Origin: JALYNX01 sp035292605
GTDB lineage: Bacteria; Actinomycetota; Acidimicrobiia; Spongiisociales; ZC4RG35
Direction: 5' to 3'
Length of the DNA: 64,000 bases
Assembly (NCBI GenBank): GCA_035292605.1
Contig: DATDPT010000155.1
Location: 1 to 64,000 of the forward strand
A program made the position numbers and the translations under genes. Of the stretch, positions 49,510 through 60,404 are shown piece after piece. Below the pieces are notes generated by a model, which was not told the DNA's origin, ran no database searches, and saw only the letters and a program-made list of their open reading frames with translations. Positions within the stretch are counted from its first letter, which is position 1; each line of letters opens with the position of its first letter.

Positions 49510-50234
49510 GTGTCGGCCTTCCCCGACGCCAAAAGGCGGCTGACCTCGTCGATGGACAACAGCCTCGACTCGCCAGGCTGGAGGGACTGATCGGAGATAG
49601 GGCCGATCGCAGTCCTCACCAACTGAATCACCTCGTGGCCGATGGCCTCGAACATCCGGCGGATCTCTCGATTCCGCCCCTCTCCCAGGATCATCTCGAC
49701 CATGGTCTCATCTTCGCGGCCGCCCAAGATGCGTGCGGAGAGGGCGCGGGCCGGCCCATCGCTGAGCTCGACGCCGATCGTGAGACGGCGAATCTCTGCG
49801 GCCGTCGGGCGACCCGCAACCACCGCGACGTACTTCTTCGTTATCCCGTATCGGGGATGGGTCACCCGGTTGGCAAGCTCTCCATCGTTGGTGAGGAGGA
49901 TCAACCCCTCCGAGTCGGAGTCGAGGCGACCCACCGGGTACAGACGATGAATGCTGGGGACGAGATCGACGACCACTGACCGACCCTGAGGATCCGACGC
50001 AGTGCTGACGACGCCCACCGGTTTGTACACGAGATAGGTCTCCAACTCGGGATTGAGAGGAATCGGGACACCGTCGATCGTGAGGAGCTGCGCCGAGACG
50101 TCGACTCGGTCACCAAGTCCGATGGTGCGCCCGTCGACGGCCACCCGCCCGGAGGCGATGGCCTCCTCCGCCGACCGACGCGACATCAGACCGGAGTGGG
50201 CGATGGCTTTCTGAGCGCGGACCGGCTCCGCCAC
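49506..50234 (-). CDS. rluB: 23S rRNA pseudouridine synthase B-type (RluB/RsuA family)
   Basis: A 242-residue protein: S4 domain (VRAQKAIAHSGLMSRRSAEEAIASGRVAVDG), catalytic motif YPVGRLDSDSEGLILLTNDG with the aspartate in RLD, and EGRNREIRRMFEAIGHEV. Position next to scpA/scpB is conserved among Gram-positive bacteria and supports RluB. Confidence 0.94.
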   Translation of the reverse strand: MAEPVRAQKAIAHSGLMSRRSAEEAIASGRVAVDGRTIGLGDRVDVSAQLLTIDGVPIPLNPELETYLVYKPVGVVSTASDPQGRSVVVDLVPSIHRLYPVGRLDSDSEGLILLTNDGELANRVTHPRYGITKKYVAVVAGRPTAAEIRRLTIGVELSDGPARALSARILGGREDETMVEMILGEGRNREIRRMFEAIGHEVIQLVRTAIGPISDQSLQPGESRLLSIDEVSRLLASGKADT

Positions 50235-50237
50235 GTC

Positions 50238-50798
50238 TCACCCATTCCCAGGGCGGAGGGTCTCCTCGAGGGAATCGACGATCTCGGCCGGCGGGATGTG
50301 ATCGGCGAGGGGCGGCAACTGGCTGAGTGATTCGAGTCCCAGCTTCTCGAGGAGGAGTCCCGTCGTCACGTATACCGCAGGATTTCCCGGTAGGTCGAGA
50401 CGCTCCTTCTCCTCGATAAGCCCGAGACGCTCCAGGGTGCGCACTGCCGAGTCGGAGTCGACGCCCCGGATCTCTGAGATCTGGCTCCGGGCCACGGGCT
50501 GGCGATAGGCAATCACCGACAAGGTCTCGATGGCAGCCGGCGAGAGCCTGCGGGCAGTAGCCGATGACGAGAACCGTTCCAGATAGGGGTAGGCGTCAGG
50601 GTGGGAGTACAAACGCCAACCTCCGGCGACAGAGCGCAGGACAATCCCCGAGCCCCGCTCCTCCAAGTCTCTGCGGAGATCCTCGAGCAACTCTTCAACC
50701 CTTTGCTTTGGGATCTCCAGGACCTCCGCCAGCTCCCCAATGGGCACCGGCGCCTCGGTGACGAAGAGCACAGCCTCCAAAGCGGCGGTCTCGTTCAC
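50238..50798 (-). CDS. scpB: segregation and condensation protein B
   Basis: A 186-residue winged-helix protein: LEAVLFVTEAPVPIGELAEVL, RFSSSATARRLSPAAIETLSVIAYRQPVARSQISEIRGV, and LGLIEEKERLDLPGNPAVYVTT. It forms the SMC-ScpAB condensin complex. GTG 50798 overlaps the scpA stop (GTGA). Confidence 0.93.
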   Translation of the reverse strand: MNETAALEAVLFVTEAPVPIGELAEVLEIPKQRVEELLEDLRRDLEERGSGIVLRSVAGGWRLYSHPDAYPYLERFSSSATARRLSPAAIETLSVIAYRQPVARSQISEIRGVDSDSAVRTLERLGLIEEKERLDLPGNPAVYVTTGLLLEKLGLESLSQLPPLADHIPPAEIVDSLEETLRPGNG

Positions 50799-51559
50799 GG
50801 CGCAGCCCATTCCGAGGTCAGGTCGACACCGCCGATGTCCCGATGCTCGACACGGATCTCGCCGAGCCAGTCCGGCTGAGAGATGGCAATCAGCCCCCAT
50901 CGGGCCAGCTCGAGCAGGGCCAGGAAGTAGGCGGCCACCTCGACCCGGCGCCGGCAATGTTCGGTGAGGTCGTCGAAGCTCGCCATCGTCAGTTCGGCGA
51001 CCCGGCTTCGCAACTCGTCGATCGCCGACTCCACGGAGGGAAGGTCGAGATCCAGATGATCGAGATCGGGCTCGGCATCCCTCCTGCTGAACACTCTGAA
51101 GGCGGTAGCCGCCAAGCCCGATGAGTCAACCGGGATCGTGAGGTCGGGTGGCACTGCCTGGATCCGCTGATCCAGGCCCGACGTCCTAGGCACATACCGA
51201 TTTGCCTCCTGCAGTCGCCGGAGGAGGACCGCACCCACATCCTTGAAGGTCACGCACGCCAGCAGACGGGAAAGAAGACGGTCACGTTCCTCGATCAGGG
51301 CCAGCTCCTCGTCCATATCGAACTCTCCGCGGCCCGGCAGCAATGACTGCGCCTTCAACTGGATCAGGGTGGCGGCGATCAGTGCGAACTCCGAGGTGAC
51401 GTCGAGATCCATGTCTCTCATCTCCTCCAGAAACGAGACGTACTCGGTCACCACCTCGGTGAGCCCGACCGCGGTCACCTCGACCTGGTGCTTGGAGATC
51501 AGCTGCAGCAGCAGGTCGAGAGGCCCTTCGAACACGGTGGTTTTCACATGGAACGACAT
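50795..51559 (-). CDS. scpA: segregation and condensation protein A
   Basis: A 254-residue kleisin: VFEGPLDLLLQLISKHQVEVTAVGL at the N-terminus, TSEFALIAATLIQLKAQSLLP, and a C-terminal winged helix (RRVEVAAYFLALLELARWGLIAISQ). It bridges SMC heads with ScpB. smc itself is not in the window. Confidence 0.94.
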   Translation of the reverse strand: MSFHVKTTVFEGPLDLLLQLISKHQVEVTAVGLTEVVTEYVSFLEEMRDMDLDVTSEFALIAATLIQLKAQSLLPGRGEFDMDEELALIEERDRLLSRLLACVTFKDVGAVLLRRLQEANRYVPRTSGLDQRIQAVPPDLTIPVDSSGLAATAFRVFSRRDAEPDLDHLDLDLPSVESAIDELRSRVAELTMASFDDLTEHCRRRVEVAAYFLALLELARWGLIAISQPDWLGEIRVEHRDIGGVDLTSEWAAP

Positions 51560-51570
51560 CAGCTGCCAGA

Positions 51571-52086
51571 TCAGGATATTCCGGGCCGGGTCCTGGCCAA
51601 GGTCTTTGGAGGTTGGTCGGCGCTTAGGAGCAGGTCCCAGGTACGGGCGTCGATCGTCACCGGGCGACTCTGGTGATGATGCCGGGCGAACTCGATCACC
51701 AACGGCTCGGCACCCACCAGCGCCAATTCCCCGGCTGCGATCTCCCCGTGGTCCCGATAGGAGAGGAAACGTCCTCGCAACGGCACCCGAAACAGAATAA
51801 GCAGTGTGGCCAGGACTCTCCCGATCACCCCCAGCCTCGCATGTCGTTTCCCGATGTCATGGAGCAGGCCGGCCCTGATCGATGTCCGGTCGTCGACTCC
51901 CGCGGCGACCACGGTCAATGCAGCGTTGTATCCGTGTCTCTGGTCGACACTCGGTTGGGCGAAGAAGATCGGGGGCTCCCCCTCGTTGAGCCAATGACGC
52001 ACCGCCGCCCGCTCGGATTCGATCAGAGGTCGGGCCCACAACACGTCGAAGAAGCGTCGTGTCAGATGGCTCAGAGAGCCCGGCAC
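51571..52086 (-). CDS. HD domain protein
   Basis: A 171-residue protein with metal-dependent phosphohydrolase motifs: AGLLHDIGKRH (HD) and ARHHHQS. Upstream segment GYNAALTVVAAGVDD contains the first His-like region. GTG 52086 lies 4 bp after the dksA stop. A small-molecule phosphate substrate, perhaps a nucleotide, is possible; it is not identifiable. Confidence 0.8.
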   Translation of the reverse strand: MPGSLSHLTRRFFDVLWARPLIESERAAVRHWLNEGEPPIFFAQPSVDQRHGYNAALTVVAAGVDDRTSIRAGLLHDIGKRHARLGVIGRVLATLLILFRVPLRGRFLSYRDHGEIAAGELALVGAEPLVIEFARHHHQSRPVTIDARTWDLLLSADQPPKTLARTRPGIS

Positions 52087-52090
52087 TCGA

Positions 52091-52444
52091 TCAGCCCGCG
52101 ACCTTTGACTTGCACTCGACGCAGAGAACCGACTCAGGGCGGAATTCGAGGCGCGCCGGGTCGATCTTGTTCCCGCAGTTGTCACAGATCCCATAGGTGC
52201 CGGCTGCGATGTGTGCCAGCGCCTTGTCGACATTGTCCAGCTGGATCTTCAGCGAATCAACCAGCCCCAGAACCTCGGTTCGCTCCGCCGTGACCGCGGC
52301 GGCGTCGGCGAAGCTCCCCCCGAAATCGATGTCGGCGCGAAGATCACCGGTCTCGGCAGCACCGAGCTCGTCCAACTGATGGACGAGATGAGCGCGCTCC
52401 TCTCGAAGCGCCTTCTCCGCTCTGGCGATGTCCAAGGACATCAT
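52091..52444 (-). CDS. TraR/DksA-type zinc-finger protein
   Basis: A 117-residue protein: N-terminal coiled coil (ALREERAHLVHQLDELGAAE), then zinc finger GICDNCGNKIDPARLEFRPESVLCVECKSK (C-x2-C...C-x2-C). DksA-type proteins enter the RNA polymerase secondary channel. Upstream overlap with xerD (ATGA). Confidence 0.88.
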   Translation of the reverse strand: MMSLDIARAEKALREERAHLVHQLDELGAAETGDLRADIDFGGSFADAAAVTAERTEVLGLVDSLKIQLDNVDKALAHIAAGTYGICDNCGNKIDPARLEFRPESVLCVECKSKVAG

Positions 52445-53337
52445 CGGCTCCTCGGGTGTGCCTGGATATAGACCTCCACGAGATGGGTAGCACTGACCTT
52501 CGTGTAGATCTGGGTAGTACTGATCGTAGCGTGACCCAGGATTTCTTGTACGGTCCGGAGATCGGCACCCGACTCCACCATGTGGGTGGCGGCCGAGTGC
52601 CGGAGCACATGTGGTGACACCTTCTCGGGCTCGAGCCCGGCTCTCGATGCGTTGACACGCACCACGTCGAAGGCTCCTTGTCGGGTCAGCCGCCGGCCCC
52701 TCATATTGAGGAATAGTGGGTCACCGCGCTGACCCCGAGCAAAGATGGCCAAGCGATCAGGGAGCCAACGGGAGATGGCAGTGACCGCCTTGCTCCCCAA
52801 CGGCACCAACCTCTGTTTCGACCCCTTTCCGGTGACCAGGGCCACCCGGTCCTCGAGGTCGATCTTCCCCAGATCGATCCCCACGGTCTCGGATACTCGG
52901 GCCCCCGTACCATAGAGGAACTCGAGAAGGGCCGAATCACGCCGCCCTTTGACGGTCGCCAGGTCCGGCGCCTCGATCAGGCGAAACGTCTCGTCGATGG
53001 TCAGAGCCTTGGGAAAGGGATCGGGGCGACGCGGCGAGTCGAGTAGGAGCGTTGGGTCGGCTCGACGCATTCCCTCGACGACCAGGAAGCGATGAAGCCC
53101 ACGCACCGCGGCGATCTTGCGGCTCACGGTCGACATCGCCAGGTCCCGGCTGTGGAGATGACTGACGAACCCCTCCACCAAGTCCTGGTCGGGCTCCCTG
53201 CCCTCGAGGAACGCCAGATATTGGTCTAGGTCCCGGCGATAGGCGCTGATCGTGTTCTGGGCAAGACCGCGCTCGACGCGGAGTGCAACCAGGTATTCCT
53301 CGACACATTCAGGGAAACTCGGCGAGCCTGGGCTCAC
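52441..53337 (-). CDS. xerD: site-specific tyrosine recombinase XerD
   Basis: A 298-residue recombinase: N-terminal core-binding SAM-like domain (VEEYLVALRVERGLAQNTISAYRRDLDQY). Catalytic residues R (GTGARVSETV), K (TGKGSKQRLVP), H-x-x-R (SPHVLRHSAATHM), H (LGHATIS) and Y (TTQIYTKV). GTG 53337 overlaps the ald stop. XerC/XerD act at dif to resolve chromosome dimers; a complete dif-like site lies about 39 kb away at 13362. The xerC partner is not in the window. Confidence 0.94.
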   Translation of the reverse strand: MSPGSPSFPECVEEYLVALRVERGLAQNTISAYRRDLDQYLAFLEGREPDQDLVEGFVSHLHSRDLAMSTVSRKIAAVRGLHRFLVVEGMRRADPTLLLDSPRRPDPFPKALTIDETFRLIEAPDLATVKGRRDSALLEFLYGTGARVSETVGIDLGKIDLEDRVALVTGKGSKQRLVPLGSKAVTAISRWLPDRLAIFARGQRGDPLFLNMRGRRLTRQGAFDVVRVNASRAGLEPEKVSPHVLRHSAATHMVESGADLRTVQEILGHATISTTQIYTKVSATHLVEVYIQAHPRSR

Positions 53338-54455
53338 CTCGAGGCGAGAGCCTCTGCGGGAGGTACGTGGGCCACGCCGAGGCTCTCGGCCACCGCTGGA
53401 TGACAGACGTCTTCTCCGACGACATTGACACCGGCCAGAAGCTCGGGATGGATTGTCATGGCCGGCCCCACCCCTTTGGTAGCCAGGCTCACCGCATAAC
53501 GGAGCGTGGCGTTGGTCAGGGCATAGGTGGAGGTGTGGGGCACTGCTCCAGGGATGTTTCCCACCGCATAGTGGACCACATCGTGGAGCTGATACACCGG
53601 ATCGGTGTGGGTGGTCTCCTTCGAAGTCTCGAAGCATCCACCCTGATCGATGGCGACATCGACCAGGACCGCTCCCTGCTTCATCCTCCTGACCATGTCC
53701 TCGGTGACCAGTTTGGGAGCGGACGCCCCTGGCACCAGGACGGTCCCGATCACGAGGTCGGCGTCCAAAACCTGTTCCTCGATGGTGAGTTTGTTGGAAT
53801 GGAGGGTCAGCACCCTTCCCTTGTGCAGAGAGTCGAGCCAACGGAGCTTGTCGATATCGGTGTCCAATACCACCACGTCCGCCTGCATCCCGACGGCGAT
53901 CAGAGCGGCGTTGGAACCCGCCATTCCGCCACCGATCACCACGACCTTGCCCCTGCGGACCCCGGTGACACCCCCGATCAACACACCGCGCCCGCCCTGT
54001 GGCCGCTCGAGGAAGTAGGCGCCCACCTGGGGGGCCATTCGCCCGGCGATCTCGGACATAGGAGCCAGCAGCGGCAGTGACCGGTCGGGCATCTGCACGG
54101 TCTCGTAAGCGATGGCGATGACGTCGCGCTTTTGGAGCCCGGCGGCCAGGTCGGGATAGGCGGCCAGATGGAGATAGGTGAACAGGATCTGACCAGGCCG
54201 GAACATCTCGATCTCAACCGGCTGGGGCTCTTTGACCTTGAGGATCATCTCGGCGCCGGCGAACACGTCGGCGGCGGTGGGGACGATGGTCGCTCCCTGG
54301 GTCTGATATTCCTCGTCGTGAATGCTCGAGCCCTGGCCGGCCATCTCCTCGATGAGCACCTCATGACCACGATCGGTCAATTCACGGACCCCAACCGGAG
54401 TGATGGCTACACGGTGCTCGTCGGTTTTGATCTCTCTGGGCACACCGACGATCAA
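53334..54455 (-). CDS. ald: alanine dehydrogenase
   Basis: A 373-residue enzyme: MIVGVPREIKTDEHRVAITPVGVRELTDRGHEV, KVKEPQPVEIEMFRPGQILFTYLHLA, NAD-binding VVVIGGGMAGSNAALIAVGMQADVVVLD, and DVAIDQGGCFETSKETTHTDPVY. It interconverts alanine and pyruvate. The length is typical. Confidence 0.96.
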   Translation of the reverse strand: MIVGVPREIKTDEHRVAITPVGVRELTDRGHEVLIEEMAGQGSSIHDEEYQTQGATIVPTAADVFAGAEMILKVKEPQPVEIEMFRPGQILFTYLHLAAYPDLAAGLQKRDVIAIAYETVQMPDRSLPLLAPMSEIAGRMAPQVGAYFLERPQGGRGVLIGGVTGVRRGKVVVIGGGMAGSNAALIAVGMQADVVVLDTDIDKLRWLDSLHKGRVLTLHSNKLTIEEQVLDADLVIGTVLVPGASAPKLVTEDMVRRMKQGAVLVDVAIDQGGCFETSKETTHTDPVYQLHDVVHYAVGNIPGAVPHTSTYALTNATLRYAVSLATKGVGPAMTIHPELLAGVNVVGEDVCHPAVAESLGVAHVPPAEALASR

Positions 54456-54518
54456 GGTCAGGTCCTCCTGTGGGTCATCAAACGTCGTTCAGGCTATACG
54501 TCGGGAGTGATCCCTGCC

Positions 54519-56222
<1,704 letters not shown>

Positions 56223-56267
56223 GACGGGATTTCAATGTAGCACGAGTTGCGGCTCCGACCCGCAACC

Positions 56268-57863
56268 TCAACCGTTGAGAGTCAGCTCCAACAGCTCGGC
56301 CGCCGCCTCCTTGCCCCGTGCGCTTTCGGGAAGACCGGCCAGCATCCGGGACAGCTCCTCCAACCGCTGTTCGCCCTCCACCTTCATCACCTCGGCCCTG
56401 TCGCCGTCCCTTTTGACCACGTAGTGAGATTCGGCGTGAGCCGCCACCTGGGGCAGATGGGTGACGCAGAGAACCTGGCTGACCTGTCCCAGGTCGGCGA
56501 GCTTTCGTCCCAAGGCGAGAGCGGTGACCCCACCAACACCGGCATCCACCTCGTCGAAAACGAGCGTTTCGGCACCCCCCGCCCTGGTCGCCAATCGCAA
56601 CGCGAGGATGAGACGGGATAGCTCCCCGCCTGATGCCACGTCCTGGATGGCTCCGCTCTCGAGCCGGTCATCCGATGCGAACCGAAGCTCGATTCGGTCA
56701 GCGCCGCCGGGACCGGCTTCCATCCCCTCCAGGACGAACACAAGAGAGGCTTTGGGCATGCCCAATGCCCGAAGATGGGTGGCGGTCTCATCCTGAATAG
56801 CGGCCACCGCACGCTGTCTGGCGGCGCGCAGCCGAGAACCCGCCATGAGGAGATCCTCATAGGCCCGGGCCACCTCGGCGTCGATGACCGAGGAGCGCTC
56901 GAGCAGGGCACCCAGCTCGTCAGTTCGGGCCCGGGCCCCGGCCCCGAACTCGATGACCTCGGCAATCGTCTTCCCGTACTTCCGTTTGAGGTCCCCGAGG
57001 GCAGTGAGTCGCTCCTCCACCTCGGCGAGGGTCGCCGGGTCCGCCCGCACCTCTTCTGCGGAGTCACGAACCGATCGGAGCATGTCCACGATCTGGTCGG
57101 CCACGCTCTCCCAGCCTGCCGCCGACGCGGCGAGACCGGGATCCATGTCGGCGATCTTGCGCAGCGAGGAGACCACCTCGCCGGAGAGATCGGCCATGAG
57201 CTCGGCCTTGTCGACCGCTATGGCGAGATGGGTCTGGATCGCTTCGGCATTGCGCAGTCTCGACGCCAGCAACTCGGCAGCCTCGTCGTCTCCGGCTCGG
57301 AGGCCGGCGCCTTCGATTTCGCGCGCCTGATGGGACACCAGGTCGAGCTCACGTTCCAGAGCCATTAGGTCGCCACCGAGGCTCTTCTGATCGTCGAGTG
57401 AGGCCCGATAGGCCTTCCAACTCAACTCGTAACCCGACTTGGCGAGAACCCCTTCCTCGTCGAGCACCTTGTCCACCAAACCAAGGACGGCGGCCGGGCG
57501 TCTCAGACGCATTTGATCGTGTTGGCCCACTATCTCGACCAGCTTGGCGACTCGAGCTTCCAGGGCTCCGGCCGACACCAAGGCGCCCTCCAGGTATGCC
57601 CGGCTCCTCCCATCACGAGGGACTACACGACTCGCTCCCACCTCGTCGGGGCCGTCGTCGAAGAGGCCGTCTGCCTGGGTCTCGGTGGCAAACGGGCCGA
57701 CCGCATCGGGGCGAGGCTTGTCACCCGTGAGAAGCCGGAGTCCCCCGAGGAGCAGCGTCTTTCCGGCCCCGGTCTCGCCGGTGATGACCGTGAAGCCCGG
57801 GTCGGGATCGATCTCGGCGTCTCCGAGCACACCGAGATTGCGGACACGCAGGTGTTTCAGCAT
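56268..57863 (-). CDS. recN: DNA repair protein RecN
   Basis: A 531-residue SMC-like ATPase: VITGETGAGKTLLLGGLRLL (Walker A), coiled-coil middle (about residues 150-320), ABC signature SGGELSRLILALRLATR and Walker B TLVFDEVDAGVGG. Acts in double-strand break repair. The recN stop overlaps the nadK start region upstream by one base. Confidence 0.95.
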   Translation of the reverse strand: MLKHLRVRNLGVLGDAEIDPDPGFTVITGETGAGKTLLLGGLRLLTGDKPRPDAVGPFATETQADGLFDDGPDEVGASRVVPRDGRSRAYLEGALVSAGALEARVAKLVEIVGQHDQMRLRRPAAVLGLVDKVLDEEGVLAKSGYELSWKAYRASLDDQKSLGGDLMALERELDLVSHQAREIEGAGLRAGDDEAAELLASRLRNAEAIQTHLAIAVDKAELMADLSGEVVSSLRKIADMDPGLAASAAGWESVADQIVDMLRSVRDSAEEVRADPATLAEVEERLTALGDLKRKYGKTIAEVIEFGAGARARTDELGALLERSSVIDAEVARAYEDLLMAGSRLRAARQRAVAAIQDETATHLRALGMPKASLVFVLEGMEAGPGGADRIELRFASDDRLESGAIQDVASGGELSRLILALRLATRAGGAETLVFDEVDAGVGGVTALALGRKLADLGQVSQVLCVTHLPQVAAHAESHYVVKRDGDRAEVMKVEGEQRLEELSRMLAGLPESARGKEAAAELLELTLNG

Positions 57864-58639
57864 CAGCGAAGCCCGAATTTCTCGGTGAGCAAAGACGGGA
57901 AGGTCCGGTTCCCGAACGTCACGAATCGGGCCGGTGACGACCCTCTGGCGACCAGTACCCGGTCACCCATGGCCAGGTGTCCAAGGCTGATCTTGTCGAC
58001 CGAGACCTTGACCGGCCGGTCGGTCCCCACGATGATCCCGATCTGAGTAGAGGCAGGAACGACCAGGGGCCGGTCGAATAGGGAATGTGCAGCCACCGGG
58101 GCCAACACCAGAGCATCCAGGTCGGGGTCGACCAACGGACCGCCCGCGGAGAATGAATACGCGGTGGACCCGGTCGGGGTGGACACGATGAGACCGTCGG
58201 CCCGATAGGTGAGGAATCGGGAGCCATCGATGGTCACTTCGAGATCGATCAGACGTTGACTGTCCACTTTCTCCACAACCACGTCGTTGACTCCGGTGGC
58301 TGTCTTGTCACCCACGGTGGCGCTGACCGTCATTCGCTCGTCCAACTGGTAATCCCCGACGGTCAGCCGCCGCACAATCGTCTCGGCTTGGCTTGGCTCC
58401 GCTTCGGTGAGGAATCCGATGGTGCCGAGGTTGAACCCAAGAACGGGCACGTCGGATCGGAGCGCAACCTGAACCGCCGCCAGCATCGTCCCGTCTCCAC
58501 CGACGGCCAGGACCATGTCGGGCTCACCGGCCGCCGCGTCGACGACCTCCCCTCCACTGGAGTCGATGATGGTCTTGAGGACTGCCGCGAACTCGAGCGC
58601 CTGCTCACGACCCTGACGCACCTCGAGGGCAAACCTCAA
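57863..58639 (-). CDS. nadK: NAD kinase
   Basis: A 258-residue NAD kinase: VLAVGGDGTMLAAVQVALR (GGDGT motif), LGFNLGTIGFLTEAEPSQ, TPTGSTAYSFSAGGPLVDP. Makes NADP. The tlyA-nadK-recN order is conserved widely. Confidence 0.96.
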   Translation of the reverse strand: MRFALEVRQGREQALEFAAVLKTIIDSSGGEVVDAAAGEPDMVLAVGGDGTMLAAVQVALRSDVPVLGFNLGTIGFLTEAEPSQAETIVRRLTVGDYQLDERMTVSATVGDKTATGVNDVVVEKVDSQRLIDLEVTIDGSRFLTYRADGLIVSTPTGSTAYSFSAGGPLVDPDLDALVLAPVAAHSLFDRPLVVPASTQIGIIVGTDRPVKVSVDKISLGHLAMGDRVLVARGSSPARFVTFGNRTFPSLLTEKFGLR

Positions 58640-59400
58640 GCCGGAACCTCCATTCTCAGGCTGTCTTCCCCTTTGCGAAGCCAGAGTAGGTACTCGACGT
58701 TGCCGCCCCCGCCATCGATGGGAGAGCGGATGAGGCCACGTGCTCCCAGCCCGGCGCCGACCAGACAGTCGATCGCGGCCAGCACAGCCCGGGATCGAAG
58801 CGCAGGATCACGCACGATCCCCCCATGCCCCAATCCGCCCCGTCCCACCTCGAACTGAGGCTTGATCAGAATGACGAGATCGGCTCCGTCCAAGGCGAGG
58901 GCGGCGAGCGACCCGGCCACGACACAGAGCGAGATGAACGAGAGATCGACGACCACGACCGGGAAGGGCCCACCGAGCCCTTCGGCGGACACGGTCCGAA
59001 TGTTGGTCTTCTCGATCGAGATCACCCTCGGATCCACGGAGAGTCGTTCGTGAAGCTGACCCCGACCCACGTCCAACGCCACCACCTGCGCTGCCCCGGC
59101 GTCGAGCGCCACCTCGGTGAACCCACCGGTTGAGGCGCCGACGTCGAGAACTCGTCGGCCCCTCACATCGATGGGGAACGCCTGAAACGCTGCCACGAGC
59201 TTCTCCGCGCCACGGGAGACCCAGCGTCGCTGGGCTCCGATGACTTGAATCACGGTCTCGGCGGCGACCACCGACGAAGGTCGGGCCGGCGTCCCCCCCA
59301 CGATCACCACCTGTTGGGTGATGATCAGTCGCTTCGCCTGAGCACGGCTCGAAGCCAGCCCGCGTCTCACCAACTCGACGTCGAGACGTTTTCTGGTCAG
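58636..59400 (-). CDS. tlyA: TlyA family rRNA (cytidine-2'-O)-methyltransferase, apparent CTG start
   Basis: A 254-residue protein: S4 domain RKRLDVELVRRGLASSRAQAKRLI, FtsJ-type methyltransferase domain with VLDVGASTGGFTEVALDAGA, and VVVDLSFISL. TlyA proteins need the (K)RLDVxLVRRGLA start. TTG 59373 would cut the S4 domain. The first in-frame candidate is CTG 59400, overlapping the preceding stop (CTGA). It methylates 16S/23S rRNA and affects capreomycin sensitivity in mycobacteria. Confidence 0.85.
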   Translation of the reverse strand: MTRKRLDVELVRRGLASSRAQAKRLIITQQVVIVGGTPARPSSVVAAETVIQVIGAQRRWVSRGAEKLVAAFQAFPIDVRGRRVLDVGASTGGFTEVALDAGAAQVVALDVGRGQLHERLSVDPRVISIEKTNIRTVSAEGLGGPFPVVVVDLSFISLCVVAGSLAALALDGADLVILIKPQFEVGRGGLGHGGIVRDPALRSRAVLAAIDCLVGAGLGARGLIRSPIDGGGGNVEYLLWLRKGEDSLRMEVPA

Positions 59401-59540
59401 GGAGTCTCCTGTTCCTCGAGGATCGAACCGAGGAGACTGGCCAGCTCGGCGGCAGGCTCGGGCAGCTCCGCCGGGTCGATCTCGGCGAGACGGGCCAGAA
59501 CGGCCTCGAGCTGATCGATCTGGTCTTGGGTGAGATCCAT
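59397..59540 (-). CDS. small acidic protein (47 aa)
   Basis: A 47-residue acidic, helical protein (MDLTQDQIDQLEAVLARLAE...ILEEQETP), ATG at 59540. Its stop overlaps the CTG start of tlyA, so the two are translationally coupled. Several small acidic proteins of this type precede tlyA in actinobacteria, in my memory. No function is known. Confidence 0.65.
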   Translation of the reverse strand: MDLTQDQIDQLEAVLARLAEIDPAELPEPAAELASLLGSILEEQETP

Positions 59541-59654
59541 GTGTGGATTATCACCCATTTCTCCCCCCAGCGAACAGAGTGAGCGTTGGGGGGAGAGCCG
59601 GCGAAGCCGGGAGGGGGGCATGGTGTCACGCGGCGCGCTTTGCCCGTGCCTGCG

Positions 59655-60404
59655 CTACGAGAGCACCAGGTCCACGGCGGCAGCCAGGTCGGGGACGACG
59701 AAGTCGGCGTCGCCTCTCCCCTCGGGCCCGGTGACACCGGTCAGCACCAGGATCGAGGTCCAATCGGGCTCGGCCCGGGCCAGGGCGACATCGGTGTCCA
59801 CCCGATCCCCGATCACCCAGGCCTCACCGATCCCTTTCGCCCTCAACAAGGCCCGCATCGGGGCATTTGGCTTGCCGGCGACCTCCGGCTCCACCCCGGT
59901 GGTGGCACGGACCGCGGCCACGATGGCACCTCCCCCTGGGAGCAGCCCGTCGGCCACCGGGAAGGTCGGGTCGGTGTTGGTGGCGATGAAGCGCGCCCCG
60001 AAGCGAACCGCGTCGGCGGCCCGGGTCAAACGGTCGTAGGTCAGGTCGAAGTCGAGCCCCACCAGTAAGGCCTTGGCGACAGACGGATCCTCGGTCAACC
60101 CGATCCCGGCTTCGGCGAGCGCAGCCAAGATTCCTTCCGATCCCAGGACCATGACGGGGCCTGGATCGTCGCCCAGCAGGCCAACCGCGGCCTGTGAGGA
60201 GGTGACAATCGACTCGGGCTCGATGTCGACCCCGGTGATCCTCGTGATCTTCTCGCTGACCGTCAGCGGCGACTTGGCGCTGTTGTTGGTAGCGAAATGA
60301 ACTGTCACCCCGGCGTCACGAAGTCGTCGCAGGGCAAGGTCCGAGCCGGGCAGTAATCGATCACCGCGATAGATCACGCCGTCGATGTCACAGATGACGT
60401 TCAT
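59655..60404 (-). CDS. HAD-IIA family hydrolase
   Basis: A 249-residue HAD phosphatase: nucleophile motif ICDIDGVIYRGDRLLPG, FATNNSAKSPLTV (motif II), GKPNAPMRALL with motif III lysine, and VIGDRVDTDVALARAEPDW. The family includes p-nitrophenyl phosphatases and the phosphoglycolate-related NagD. Common neighbour of tlyA in actinobacteria. The substrate is unknown. Confidence 0.9.
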   Translation of the reverse strand: MNVICDIDGVIYRGDRLLPGSDLALRRLRDAGVTVHFATNNSAKSPLTVSEKITRITGVDIEPESIVTSSQAAVGLLGDDPGPVMVLGSEGILAALAEAGIGLTEDPSVAKALLVGLDFDLTYDRLTRAADAVRFGARFIATNTDPTFPVADGLLPGGGAIVAAVRATTGVEPEVAGKPNAPMRALLRAKGIGEAWVIGDRVDTDVALARAEPDWTSILVLTGVTGPEGRGDADFVVPDLAAAVDLVLS

